Shown: positions 26,301 through 34,488, numbered from the stretch's first letter. The stretch is DNA of 64,000 nt from Erythrobacter sp. SG61-1L (GCF_001305965.1 NZ_JXQC01000003.1:2105643-2169642), one strand, 5' to 3'. Program-made: numbers and translations. The notes: a model not told the origin generated them from the sequence alone.

Positions 26301-28449
26301 CCAGCCCGCCTGCCTCCTCATGCGTAGCCGTTACGCTGGCAGAGGAGGAGGAACCGGTTATCGTGCTGTAGCCCAGCCAGCCTGAAATGCCGCCGACTTC
26401 CCCATATGCGTTGATGCTGCCAGTTACATGAATATTGCTGAGGGTGGATTCCCACGCGCTGCCCACCAATGCCCCGACGCGCTGCGCATCGGGTACGTGG
26501 ATAGCGACATTGGCCAGCGTAAGGTCACGCACCTGCGCGGATTCGAGGGAGCCGAACAGGCCGATAAAGCCGGTTGTATCGGACTGGTCGATGGTCAGCC
26601 GATCAATGAAATGCCCCAGCCCTGCAAAAGTGCCGCTGAAAGTTTCGATGGGCACGAAGCCAGTGCCGTCGTTCCAGCCTGCGGTAGCCGATGCATCGAT
26701 GTCTCCTGCCAGCGCATAATAGCCGGAGCTGCCGATGTTCTGAAGCTGGGTGGCATCGTGTATCAATGTATAAGCCTGTCCGTCGATCGACAGGTTGGCC
26801 GAGGCGCCGGACAGGCTGATGCGGGCGCCGTCCGTCAGGCTGTAACCCTTGCCGGAACCATGAGTGATAACCAGCCCGGCTCCTGCCCCTGTGGCGGTAA
26901 TGTCGCGCGCGATGATCACATCGCCGGCTGCCGCCAGAGTAAGAGTGCTGTTCGCACTCCAGGAAATCGGCGTAGCTACGGTGATGTTTCCAGCCTGGCT
27001 GCCGGCGCTGCCAGTCGTGACAATCACATTGGCGGTGGCCAGCGCGTTGGTCAGCGTGTTGACGTTCAACACGCTGTTATTGCCGGTCGCAGCAAAACCG
27101 GAGACATTGCTGCTGGAACCACTGGAAATCGTGAGATTGTAAGGATCTAGCAGCAGCGTGCCGAAGCTGCCACCGTCGCTGCGCAGATCGGCACTGCCCG
27201 TATAATCGAGTACCTGCTTGCCAGAAACTTCCGCAAAGCCTCCCCTCGCCCCCGCGCCCGAACCGGTGGCGGAGATCGAGCCTGCGAAGCGGGTTCCCTC
27301 GTCCGACCAGACCACCGCCGTGCCGCCCGACCCGCTGGAGCCATCGGCCAAAAGCCGCGCCCCGGCAGCGACATTGACGGTGGTGGCGGCGCGGACCGCA
27401 TTGTCGAGGAAATTCGCCGATGCGTCCTGACCACCCTGATAGTCGCCACCGACGAGAATGAGGCCGCCCATAGCGCCGGATGCGTTAAGAGTGGCGCCCG
27501 CCTCGAGAGCTATGGCATCGCCTTCAATCACGATCGTGCCGCCCGTATCGCTGGTGCGCGAGGCGTCCAGCAGGCCCGCCACTTTCGCTTCGCCGCCGCT
27601 TGCCGTCAGGAAAATGCGCCCGCCACGGCTGGCTATACCGGTGGCCTTGATCAAACCCTGCGTATTGCCGGCCAGCGCATAGATATTGCCGCCATTGGCT
27701 CGCAATTCGACATCGGCGGCAAGGATCGCGCCACTGGCCTTTGCCTCGGTATCCGCGCCGCCGGCCTTCACCACAAATTTGCCGTCGGAAAGCGCGGCAT
27801 CGCGGACCAGTACTTCATAGCCTGCCGCCAGAGCAGCGGTCCCGGCCCGCGCCTCGATAGTGCCGGAATTCTCCACCTTACGGGCGATCAGGGCGACATC
27901 GCCACCCAACGCGCCAATCCGGCCCCGATTGATCACCGCAGCCTCGCTCCGGCCGGTAAAGAGCAAATCGCCGCCAGCCATGAAACCCGAATCCGCAAGG
28001 TCTTGCGTGGAAGCAATGAAGCTGCCGCCTGTCACCACCCGCCCGGTAGAACCGATGGTGACGCCGTTCGGATTGACCAGATAGATGCTGCCCGTCGCGC
28101 TGAGCGAGCCGTCGATCGAAGAGGGGGAAAAACCGGTTACGCGGTTGAGCGTCGCGCCTGTGCCATTCTCGAAACTGACCGAACCGCCTTGTCCGATGGA
28201 GAAGGAGTTCCAGTTGATGATTGCATTGGCCGAACTCTGGTGAATGCTCAGTGCGTTATGGCCGGAAGAGATGGTCGCTGCCCCCGCAATAACGCTGCCT
28301 GCCTGCGGCAAGGTCACTTGCGATTGGGCAAGCGCCGGGGTGCAAGGCAGGGCGACCAGCGCCGTGCAAGTGAGCAATATTCGGGCGCGGCGAGAGAATG
28401 TACTACCTGGGCGCTGGGCAAGCGGGTTCGCTCTCATAATGGCGAGCAT
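23314..28449 (-). CDS. Large secreted TpsA exoprotein (haemagglutinin-type, GLUG and MBG repeats)
   Basis: 1711 residues. After a long signal peptide (~45 residues, ending PALAQS) comes a TPS domain (about 50-290) with the hallmark NWNSFSIGQGGSVSFENGTG and YLVNPNGVTIGSTGRV motifs that are recognised by TpsB. Residues ~550-1300 are beta-helix with many GLUG-type turns (GGLVGSN, GGLIGTN). The C-terminal third has MBG/YDG-type beta domains (YGDATPDLTYTLTSGQLYGN and repeats). One 86-residue unit is present twice in almost identical form. The start at 28449 has GAAGG eight bases upstream. It is an adhesin- or exoenzyme-like surface protein; no toxin domain is visible. Confidence 0.9.
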   Translation of the reverse strand: MLAIMRANPLAQRPGSTFSRRARILLTCTALVALPCTPALAQSQVTLPQAGSVIAGAATISSGHNALSIHQSSANAIINWNSFSIGQGGSVSFENGTGATLNRVTGFSPSSIDGSLSATGSIYLVNPNGVTIGSTGRVVTGGSFIASTQDLADSGFMAGGDLLFTGRSEAAVINRGRIGALGGDVALIARKVENSGTIEARAGTAALAAGYEVLVRDAALSDGKFVVKAGGADTEAKASGAILAADVELRANGGNIYALAGNTQGLIKATGIASRGGRIFLTASGGEAKVAGLLDASRTSDTGGTIVIEGDAIALEAGATLNASGAMGGLILVGGDYQGGQDASANFLDNAVRAATTVNVAAGARLLADGSSGSGGTAVVWSDEGTRFAGSISATGSGAGARGGFAEVSGKQVLDYTGSADLRSDGGSFGTLLLDPYNLTISSGSSSNVSGFAATGNNSVLNVNTLTNALATANVIVTTGSAGSQAGNITVATPISWSANSTLTLAAAGDVIIARDITATGAGAGLVITHGSGKGYSLTDGARISLSGASANLSIDGQAYTLIHDATQLQNIGSSGYYALAGDIDASATAGWNDGTGFVPIETFSGTFAGLGHFIDRLTIDQSDTTGFIGLFGSLESAQVRDLTLANVAIHVPDAQRVGALVGSAWESTLSNIHVTGSINAYGEVGGISGWLGYSTITGSSSSASVTATHEEAGGLVGRAYYEGAISNSYATGSVSSSAQAGGLIGSIDDASPISLTNVYASGSVTGTSATGGLIGIVASSSPISAAISLTNAYWDAASSGIAAAIGSADANSGIDGSAVDISGVSRSQASYTGFDFTGTWVMIDGDTRPMLRNEHSSVIATDAALQLISMDLGGTYRLGTDLDLTGAFTANGNGSYSGIWGASGFVPLGNTTTRFTGTLDGQGHTITGLTINRASTSYVGLFGFTNGANIRDLGLVGGEIRGLSYVGGLAGSTMGGTISNVYNTGDVTAAITGAGLVYAFAGGLIGSNQSSAIKSSYATGMITASGADVGGLVGSNATAASITDSYATGAVSTSASFAVGGLAGINAGTISGSHATGRVTGGGAVIGGIGGLVGTNANGGTITLSYATGAVTGSASVGGLVGNNSYGDVSQSFATGAVNGSSSVGGLIGTNSLNSTYATSVTNNYATGSVTGSSSLGGLIGTNYINSGATGGVANNYASGKVNGTSSAGGLIGSNSDLVGGAVKANFWNKTTSGKTSGIGAGTAGNATGLTTSEMMNLDPFTEAGWSIDDEGGTSSLWRIYEGNTAPLLRGFMTGLTITGGDGTKSYDATTTSSDVGTLVYDPAGHDPTLILGTATYIASGANAGSYSGADLVLSGLYSGQLGYDISLNAGTLTIDPASLTITADAKSMTYGDATPDLTYTLTSGQLYGNDTLSGTLASSVNSSSDVGDYAITKGTLAASSNYAITYAGANVKVTPATLIVTAGDASMVYGDAVPGIGYSVSGWKNGQTDTLLSGVLTSTDATSASDVGTGYTTSASGGVLSGAASGNYVFSYVDGALSVTPATLIVTAGDASMVYGDAVPGIGYSVSGWKNGQTDALLSGVLTSTDATSASDVGTGYTTSASGGVLSGAASGNYVFSYVDGAFAVLPRATPEVPDPVAGPFLESRLRDEWVIARHASRTLKLLLPDDLATPGNIVFRGGCTAQFWSACAFRPHPDNLPRGGSIRVSVEP
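23576..24087. repeat. Tandem 258-bp in-frame repeat inside tpsA
   Basis: 23576-23829 and 23834-24087 match with one mismatch seen (C/T at 23720/23978), at a period of 258 bases or 86 codons. Each unit encodes an MBG-type beta domain beginning TPATLIVTAGDASMVYGDAV. The near identity shows a recent duplication or ongoing gene conversion, so copy number may vary between strains. Confidence 0.9.
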
Positions 28450-28806
28450 GTTCGACACCTTCAAGGACGCTTGGAAAGGGAGGTTCGGAATAAACACGAG
28501 CGATAGAGCGGGCAGTCGGGCGCACCACCACAGCCTCGCATCAGGAATAGGTGTCCAGACGATGCCCTCCGCCACGCGCAGAGGCGGACATTTACGGAAA
28601 TCCGAGCAAATCTATGAAGGGTTCACTCATCTGGTTTCATTGAAACATTGCCAATCGGTCCAGAAAACCGCCGAAAACTGGAGATTTCCTATTGCCCACA
28701 GGGGTTAGGGAATTGGTTACATTTCCGTCAACGCGCAGTCGATGAAGCTGCCAAAGGGCTCGATGAATCCGCGCGCGCACCTAATAATATTCAAGCGATC
28801 GAACAA
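28450..28806. promoter_or_regulatory. Upstream region of the TPS operon
   Basis: 357 bases without a gene between the LytTR regulator and tpsA, both on the minus strand. It must carry the tpsA promoter and probably the regulator's binding sites; LytTR proteins bind pairs of imperfect ~9-bp repeats, but none can be assigned by eye. The middle part (28590-28700) is A+T-richer than the genes. Confidence 0.4.
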
Positions 28807-29505
28807 TCAGGCCTGTTGGTCCCTGAAACGCCGCAAAGCCGTGCGGCCGAGCATGACGGCGTGGCCTTGCTCCCCGAGAATCAGGCGGGCGCGGCCACCT
28901 TGCAAGGTCTCAACCCGCCTCACCTGATCCATGTTGACGATCAGCGAGCGGCTGAGGCGGCGGAAGGAAGGGGCCGAAAGTTCTGCCTCGAACTGGCCAA
29001 GCAGACGGCAGACCAGAAGGTCCTTGCCATCCAACAGGGCGATACGAGTGAAATCTCCCTCCGCCGTCAGGGCAAGCAAGCGATCATGGGGGATGTGGAA
29101 GTGCTGGCCGGGCAAATGGATGCGAAGACGCGGCTCAGGAGCAGCCTGCAGGCTCCGCCTTTCGCGCAGACGCTGCAGCGCCAATGAAAGGCGCTGGGGT
29201 TCGACCGGCTTCACTAGAAAATCCGCCGCCGCCACATCGAAAGCATCCACGGCATAGCGACTATAGGCCGTGACGAAGATGACTTCTGGCTGGGAAGCTT
29301 CTGCTCCGAGCATCTCCAGCCCCTTTCCGTCGCCCAATTCGACATCCAGAAAAATCAGATCGGGCTTCAATTCCGGAAGGCGCAACCGGGCTTCGGCCAA
29401 ACTGCCCGCCTCCCCGGCGATATCCATGTCCTCATGGGCGCCAAGCAGACGGCGCAGGCTACGCCGTGCCGGGGGCTCGTCATCCACCAACATCACGCGA
29501 AACAT
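28807..29505 (-). CDS. LytTR-family response regulator
   Basis: 232 residues: a receiver domain with D8-D9, phospho-acceptor D54 (LIFLDVELG) and K in FLVKPVEPQ, followed by a LytTR DNA-binding domain (about 130-230, with GDFTRIALLDGKDLLVCRLL and FRRLSRSLIVNMDQV). The gene overlaps the kinase gene by 13 bases and lies directly upstream of the TPS operon. The likely job is control of tpsA/tpsB, an inference from position. Confidence 0.9.
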   Translation of the reverse strand: MFRVMLVDDEPPARRSLRRLLGAHEDMDIAGEAGSLAEARLRLPELKPDLIFLDVELGDGKGLEMLGAEASQPEVIFVTAYSRYAVDAFDVAAADFLVKPVEPQRLSLALQRLRERRSLQAAPEPRLRIHLPGQHFHIPHDRLLALTAEGDFTRIALLDGKDLLVCRLLGQFEAELSAPSFRRLSRSLIVNMDQVRRVETLQGGRARLILGEQGHAVMLGRTALRRFRDQQA

Positions 29506-30611
29506 GGCGCACCCTGCAAAATCATGCGTGCGACCACGCGATCTTCTTCTTGAGTAATCGAAAAATGGTGGCGGCCCGGATAATGCAGCTCCAGCCGGCG
29601 CCTGATATTGATCAGCCCCAGCCCGCCCAACATTTCCTGTCCGGGCGCGTATTTCCCCGGATTGCTAACCAAGACTTCCAGAACCCCGTTGCGCAGTTGC
29701 GCGCCAACATGGATACGCAGCGGCGCGCCAGTCGTCGGACGCAGGCCATGTTTAACGGCATTTTCGAGCAGCCCTTGCAGGATGAGATGCGGCACCGGAA
29801 AATCCGCGGCCTCGGGGTCAAGGTCCACTCCACAGGTCAGCGCGGCATCGAAGCGTAGTTCCTGGATGCGCAGATAGGCCCTTGTAGCCTCGATTTCGCT
29901 GGCAAGTGCGCAGGCCGACCTGTCGCGGTGATCAAGGCAATAGCGCATATAGGCGGAAATACCGTGCACCATTTCCAGCGCCACATCGGGGCGTTCGGGA
30001 ATTTCGGCGGTCAGCGTATTGAGTGCGTTGAAGAGGAAATGCGGATCGAGTTGCACTTTCAATTGCTGCAATTCCGCGCGGGTCGCCGCTGACTGCGCTT
30101 CGCTGCGATGCAATTGCTCGGTGCGCGCGGCAACATCAGCCGTCAGCCAGAAATAGCCCAGCGCCCAGCCCATGAAGATAGCCATGTAGTAAAGCAGCGG
30201 CACGATCCTGCCGCCATAGGCTTGCTGGAATTCCCCCGTTGAGAAAGAAAGCCCCCGCAGCCCCTCCGCCGCCAGCATCTCCACTGCGCCGCCACCGATC
30301 GAGGCAAGCACCACCAGCAGCACAACGCCCATGGCGGGGAAATGAGGTCGCGGCCTGCGCCGGAGGACTTCATGCGCCAGAGTTGTCAGCGCAAACCCGA
30401 TGGCGTCGAGCGCCAGCGTCACCACCAGCGCATCGGTGAAATTTCCGAAAAACAACGTGCGGGTTGAAACGCCCAGAAGGGAAATGAACACCCATACCGC
30501 AAGGTTAGCCAACCAGAACGGAACAGCATGAGCCGGCCGCATGGCAGGCAGATCACCGCCCAGCGGCTCTGCAGGAAGAAAGTCGTGCGCTTCTGCAATC
30601 GCGTGATTCAT
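29493..30611 (-). CDS. LytS/AlgZ-type sensor histidine kinase
   Basis: 372 residues. About four transmembrane helices span residues 30-150 (AVPFWLANLAVWVFISLLGV and others), then comes a His_kinase domain with LKVQLDPHFLFNALNTL, whose His is the phospho-acceptor, and a GHKL ATPase end (HGLRPTTGAPLRI, GLGLINIRRRLEL). The ATG at 30611 (MNHAIAEAHDF) is chosen, though the frame is open to 30680. It forms a pair with the overlapping LytTR regulator. Confidence 0.88.
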   Translation of the reverse strand: MNHAIAEAHDFLPAEPLGGDLPAMRPAHAVPFWLANLAVWVFISLLGVSTRTLFFGNFTDALVVTLALDAIGFALTTLAHEVLRRRPRPHFPAMGVVLLVVLASIGGGAVEMLAAEGLRGLSFSTGEFQQAYGGRIVPLLYYMAIFMGWALGYFWLTADVAARTEQLHRSEAQSAATRAELQQLKVQLDPHFLFNALNTLTAEIPERPDVALEMVHGISAYMRYCLDHRDRSACALASEIEATRAYLRIQELRFDAALTCGVDLDPEAADFPVPHLILQGLLENAVKHGLRPTTGAPLRIHVGAQLRNGVLEVLVSNPGKYAPGQEMLGGLGLINIRRRLELHYPGRHHFSITQEEDRVVARMILQGAPCFA

Positions 30612-30784
30612 GGCGGCGTGCCCCTCCAGACGCAATCCTCTTACGACATGGTGGGGATTATCGGCCAGTCTTTGCGGCATTCTCGCGCTTCCGACGCGGC
30701 GCCAAGGATGAAACTACGCGCTCTGCCATTCCTTCTCTTTCCATCCGGAACGCGCTTCCTCTCTTCGGACAAAGAGGTGATCCC

Positions 30785-31228
30785 ATGTCCGATGCGATGA
30801 TTATTGCCTGTCCCAATTGCAGCGCGCTCAACCGGGTTCCGTGTGAGAAACTGGGTGCGGGCGGCAAATGCGGGAAGTGCCCCGGCGCGCTGTTCACGAG
30901 CACGCTGGTAACGCTGACCGCCGCGAATTTCGATGCCCATGCTGCGCGCAGCGATATTCCCCTGCTGGTGGATTTCTGGGCGAGCTGGTGCGGCCCGTGC
31001 CGCCAGATGGTGCCTGCCTTCCATACGGCGGCGGACCAGCTGGAACCGGCAATGTGACTGGGCAAGCTGGATACGGAGGCGGAGCAGGCATTGGCGGCCG
31101 GTTATGGCATTCAGTCCATCCCGACGATGGTCCTGATCCGCAAGGGGCGCGAAATCGTCCGACAATCGGGGGCCATGCCCGCCAGCGCCATCGTCAACTG
31201 GGCGCGGCAGGCGGCGGCTTCAGCCTAG
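30785..31228 (+). pseudogene. trxC: Thioredoxin 2 (TrxC) with an in-frame TGA
   Basis: The gene shows the full TrxC layout: an N-terminal zinc ribbon with C9, C12, C29 and C32, then the thioredoxin fold with the redox site WCGPC. At codon 91 (31055-31057) a TGA interrupts the frame. The same frame then continues as LGKLDTEAEQALAAGYGIQS and IPTMVLIRKGREIVRQSGAM to a TAG at 31226. Most relatives have an Arg at this position, so one C-to-T change (CGA to TGA) explains it. The short product would keep the active site but lose the cis-Pro strand, so it is very likely inactive. A sequencing error is a possible alternative. Confidence 0.85.
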
Positions 31229-31234
31229 GTTGGC

Positions 31235-31624
31235 CTAGCCCCGCCCGCGATAGGATGCCACACCCTGATCGGGCACCCACAGCCCTTCAGGTGCCGCGCC
31301 GGTCTGCCAGAAGACGTCGATGAGAATGCCGCCGCGCGGATACCAATAGCCGCCGATGCGCAGCGACACCGGCTTCATCTCTTCCACCAGCCGCTGGCCT
31401 ATGCCCACGGTCACATCTTCGTGAAAACCGGCATGGTTGCGGAAGGAGCCGAGGAACAGCTTGAGGCTCTTCGATTCGACGATGGTTTCCCCCGGTGCAT
31501 AATCGATCACCAGATGCGCGAAATCGGGCCGGCCGGTCACAGGACAGAGGGACGTGAATTCCGGCGCGGCGAAACGGATCATGTAGAGCGATCCCACGCG
31601 CGGGTTGGGCACATGTCGGCGCAA
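31235..31624 (-). pseudogene. queF: QueF, NADPH-dependent 7-cyano-7-deazaguanine reductase, 5'-truncated
   Basis: QueF reduces preQ0 to preQ1 for queuosine in tRNA. The catalytic Cys ([13 protein letters not shown]), the substrate motif [15 protein letters not shown] and the closing [14 protein letters not shown] are all present. About 25 N-terminal residues of the usual ~150 are missing: family similarity stops at VPNPR, four codons from a TTG at 31624 that is preceded by a stop. The break is the left border of the accessory island. A short protein might still be made from the TTG (AGGTGA lies just upstream), so function is open rather than excluded. Confidence 0.7.
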
Positions 31625-31721
31625 TCACTCACCTGTCTGCTCGCCACAACATTCAAGCCCTCCACGTCGAGAATTCTAGCATCTGAAGCCGGTCGATCAG
31701 TCAGGCTGAACCGATGGCAGC

Positions 31722-31766
31722 TTTCAGGGATCCCAGGCATGGCTTCGAACGACCGCTATGTCGGCG
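31722..31766. repeat. Spaced repeat, copy 2
   Basis: TTTCAGGGATCC, 19 unrelated bases, CCGCTATGTCGGCG: same blocks and same spacing as at 4342-4386. It lies about 100 bases from the truncated queF end, in a stretch (31625-31812) without a gene. Confidence 0.6.
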
Positions 31767-31812
31767 GCTGCAGTCAGGTTGCGGGCCTCCTCAACGGTTC
31801 TGGCATTTCAGC

Positions 31813-32337
31813 TCACTGCGAAACGCCAGAACCGCGATCAAACGGATCGTATTGGGGATCCTTGCAGTCAATTCCCCGCATCCAGACCGCAATCCTTGCA
31901 CCACCTTGAAAATTGACAATCATTCCATCCGGGAATGCTTCGTGGCTTTCCACGCGACGACCCAAGTCGTCTTCGATAGCACGCAAGAGTTGGCCTGTAC
32001 TTTTCGCGAACAAGACATAGCAGCGACCTTCCGGTGCGTAATACGCCTCGTGTGCAAGGTTCGCGGAGGTATCAAAGATCGTGCTGCCTGACACTACGTC
32101 TGGAACGTTAGGGACTGCCTCGTCTATTATCGGCTCTTCTATGATAGGCAGTTCCGCTTCGACTGGCTCGGATTGGTCTGTGTAGACGTCATCTGAGGCG
32201 CCTGCGTCGCTGATGTTCCGCAATTGTGCGATCATCACGAGCAACACCAGGATAAGAACCCCACATAATCCGAGTGCGAAGCACAGCAGCGTTTTTACTC
32301 GACGCAACTGCGTTGCGTTGTCCGGTTCGTCCATCAT
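31813..32337 (-). CDS. Membrane-anchored hypothetical protein
   Basis: 174 residues: a short cytoplasmic N-terminus (MMDEPDNATQLRRV), one transmembrane helix (LCFALGLCGVLILVLLVMIA, about 18-38), an acidic Pro-Ile-rich linker (ELPIIEEPIIDEAVPNV), and an extracytoplasmic domain with two Cys (GRCYVLF and GIDCKDP). Not recognised. It is divergent from the XRE gene at 32406, with the palindromic motif of 32363-32392 between them, so regulation by that protein is likely. The start is set at the ATG pair behind GGGGGTG; longer frames are not supported. Confidence 0.6.
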   Translation of the reverse strand: MMDEPDNATQLRRVKTLLCFALGLCGVLILVLLVMIAQLRNISDAGASDDVYTDQSEPVEAELPIIEEPIIDEAVPNVPDVVSGSTIFDTSANLAHEAYYAPEGRCYVLFAKSTGQLLRAIEDDLGRRVESHEAFPDGMIVNFQGGARIAVWMRGIDCKDPQYDPFDRGSGVSQ

Positions 32338-32362
32338 CACCCCCAACAAGTCCACGTTCAAA

Positions 32363-32392
32363 TGTAGAGTATACTCCGTGGATGTAAAGTCG
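32363..32392. promoter_or_regulatory. Palindromic operator-like element, copy 1
   Basis: Contains the perfect 10-bp palindrome GAGTATACTC (32367-32376) inside a longer conserved stretch ending ATGTAAAGTCG. A second copy sits at 36452-36481 in the same position relative to an XRE gene copy and a divergent membrane protein gene, differing at only two bases. Likely binding site of the XRE regulator and part of the divergent promoters. Confidence 0.65.
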
Positions 32393-32405
32393 CTGCCCCT
32401 GCCAC

Positions 32406-32621
32406 ATGATCGCCATGCGGCTCCGGGAGATCTTTGCTCAGAATTTGCGCCGGTTAAGGACCGAGCGAGGGCTTTCGCAGGAGGCACTGGCTGACCTCGC
32501 CGGGATCGACCGCACCTATGTCAGTTCTCTCGAGCGCAAACGTTACTCCCCCTCGCTCGACATGGTCGAGAAGCTGGCACAGGTGCTCAAGGTCGATCCG
32601 CATGAGCTGCTGCTGACCTAG
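32406..32621 (+). CDS. XRE-family helix-turn-helix regulator
   Basis: 71 residues, a single Cro/C1-type HTH: FAQNLRRLRTERGLSQEALA, then DLAGIDRTYVSSLERKRYSP. Small solo regulators of this type often control restriction-modification or toxin-like modules. The start is either ATG 32406 or ATG 32415. It is flanked by the palindromic motif upstream and ends tail-to-tail with the 115-residue gene (stop codons overlap). A decayed copy is present at 36504-36659. Confidence 0.88.
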   Translation: MIAMRLREIFAQNLRRLRTERGLSQEALADLAGIDRTYVSSLERKRYSPSLDMVEKLAQVLKVDPHELLLT

Positions 32622-32965
32622 CTCAAGAGCCGTTCGAGATCGGCCAGGATAGCGCCTGCCATGCCATGGGAATCCTCATGGCGCAGCGCCTCTTGGTAGA
32701 CGTGCCGCAACTTGACCAGCAAGGCAGGAAGATCGGGCGCGGGAGCAGCGGCCAGTACGTGCAGGGCATCGTAGCGGGAACCACACAGCTCGTTGCCCTC
32801 ATCTTCGAGGGCGCTGAGCTGCGGCGTTAGCCCAAGGCCCTGCGCCTGTGCCGCGCGCACGGCAGGATCGAGGATAGCGGCAAGGAACTGCTCATGGCGC
32901 AGGCGAGCCGCTTCAAACGCCGCCAGCGCCTGCTCCCATGCAGTAACAGGGGTAGCAGTACTCAT
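32618..32965 (-). CDS. Hypothetical protein, last gene of the phosphatase-hydrolase operon
   Basis: 115 residues, mostly helical (TAWEQALAAFEAARLRHEQF, then DEGNELCGSRYDALHVLAAA, then HVYQEALRHEDSHG), no membrane segment. The ATG overlaps the stop of the preceding gene (ATGA at 32962-32965), so both are made together. Not recognised; it could be a partner or an inhibitor of the fused enzyme. Confidence 0.7.
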   Translation of the reverse strand: MSTATPVTAWEQALAAFEAARLRHEQFLAAILDPAVRAAQAQGLGLTPQLSALEDEGNELCGSRYDALHVLAAAPAPDLPALLVKLRHVYQEALRHEDSHGMAGAILADLERLLS

Positions 32966-34428
32966 TCGATACTCGCCTCGAACAGACGGGTCGCTGCAGC
33001 CTCGAGCCTGTCGCGCCATGCAAGCCGGTCGAGCCAGTCGGGCGGAATGGCTCCCACTCCATGGAGCGCACCTGCCAGCTGGCCGGTGATGGCAGCGGTG
33101 GTATCTGCATCCTCGCCCAGATTGGCGGCCGTGAGCACGGCTTCCGCATAAGTGCCCGAACGGGAGATGCTCCAGAGCGAGGCTTCGAGGGAATGGGCGA
33201 CATAGCCGCTCGCACGGATTGTATCGCGATGCTTGCCCCGCCACGATCCGGCAAGGATAGACGCAATATTGCCGGCAAGATCGTCACTTCTGGCCTGCAG
33301 CACCTCGCTGGCAGGCTTTCCTGCAATGGCATCGGCGAGAAGCTCAGCATAGGCGACACAGGCATCGACGGCTTCGACCGCGCCATGAGTAGTGCGGCTC
33401 TGGCGTGCTGCTGCATCGCGCAGGGCTGCCCGGTCATTCCAGTAGCGGATCGCGACAGGGGCAAGGCGCATCAGGCTGCCATTGCCTGCACTGAGCGGAT
33501 CGGTTGAACCCGATTGGGGATTACCACTCGCCTTGAAGCGCGCGAGGGCCTGCCGCACGGTGATCCCGATATCGAAGCAGCTGCCGGTCGGGGAATACTC
33601 GCCCAGCTCATGCCAGCGGACCAAGCGCTGCATCAGATCGGCCTCATCGAGGCCGCCGCAATCAGCAAGGCTCTCTGCCAGAGCAAGGGCCATGGAGGTA
33701 TCATCGGTCCAGACCCCGGGCTCCAGCCCGAAAGGACCGCCACCTACCATGTCCATCAGCCGGGGATAGCTGTCCCGGGGATGGAACTCGAGCGTGGTTC
33801 CCAGTGCGTCGCCGACAGCAAGACCGAGCATTGCGCCCATGGCACGGGTCCGGATGGCATCCAGCGAAGTGTCCGGAGCAGCCAGAGGAACATCCTCAAG
33901 GGAAAGCACGTAATCCGTCTGACCCTGCGTCTCGATGGCCCCGGGGCGGACCTGACGGACTTGGCCTACTGCCTCGGCCGGGTTCCAGCCCAGTTCGACC
34001 AGCAGCCGCGAGGCAATGGTCCCGGCCCGGCCGAGCCCGCCCATGCAGTGGACCAGCACATTGGCGCCTGATCGCAGGCGCTGACGCAGAGCGGGCCCGG
34101 CGCTCTTCCATGCATCCTCAAAGGCTGCATCGGGGATGGAGCGGTCTGCAATCGGCAGGTGATACCAGTCCATATGGCGGGCCAGCACTTCTGAACCCAG
34201 CTGCGGCACCTGGAGCTGAGCCAGCTCATGCTCTTCGACCAGCGTGACCACCACGCTGGCATTCCATGCGCAGATGGCATCGAGATCCATGCCAAGATCG
34301 CGGTTCCATGAACCGGTCATGGCGCCTTGCTGGACCTTGCCCGGGCAGAAGGTCAGGCCGACAAGGCCATGCTCTTCTGCAGGCTCGATGGCGGCGATCT
34401 GGAGCGGATGGCTTGTGCTGGTTCTCAT
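32962..34428 (-). CDS. Fusion of dual-specificity phosphatase and ADP-ribosylglycohydrolase
   Basis: 488 residues. Residues ~20-185 form a KAP/CDKN3-like dual-specificity phosphatase: the P-loop VHCMGGLGRAG carries the nucleophile C128 and R134, with the general-acid loop around HLPIADRSIPD (D95, D100). Residues ~195-485 are an ADP-ribosylglycohydrolase (DraG/ARH fold) with intact metal sites: T241-D242-D243 in WTDDTSMAL and D440-x-D442-T in NLGEDADTTAA. Such enzymes remove ADP-ribose from proteins or nucleic acids using two Mg2+. The join of the two activities in one chain suggests coupled removal of phosphate and ADP-ribose marks; the substrate is unknown. Start MRTSTSHPLQ is preferred to an ATG 18 bases upstream. 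Confidence 0.88.
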   Translation of the reverse strand: MRTSTSHPLQIAAIEPAEEHGLVGLTFCPGKVQQGAMTGSWNRDLGMDLDAICAWNASVVVTLVEEHELAQLQVPQLGSEVLARHMDWYHLPIADRSIPDAAFEDAWKSAGPALRQRLRSGANVLVHCMGGLGRAGTIASRLLVELGWNPAEAVGQVRQVRPGAIETQGQTDYVLSLEDVPLAAPDTSLDAIRTRAMGAMLGLAVGDALGTTLEFHPRDSYPRLMDMVGGGPFGLEPGVWTDDTSMALALAESLADCGGLDEADLMQRLVRWHELGEYSPTGSCFDIGITVRQALARFKASGNPQSGSTDPLSAGNGSLMRLAPVAIRYWNDRAALRDAAARQSRTTHGAVEAVDACVAYAELLADAIAGKPASEVLQARSDDLAGNIASILAGSWRGKHRDTIRASGYVAHSLEASLWSISRSGTYAEAVLTAANLGEDADTTAAITGQLAGALHGVGAIPPDWLDRLAWRDRLEAAATRLFEASIE

Positions 34429-34488
34429 CGTCCAGTCTGTCCGCATACTAATCGCAGGCAGTCAACGACTGTCTGGAAAGGCTGAAGA

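Noticed and set aside
31055-31057. TGA in trxC as a selenocysteine codon
   Set aside because: It lies far from the redox site, no following hairpin of SECIS type is evident and relatives have an ordinary residue there.
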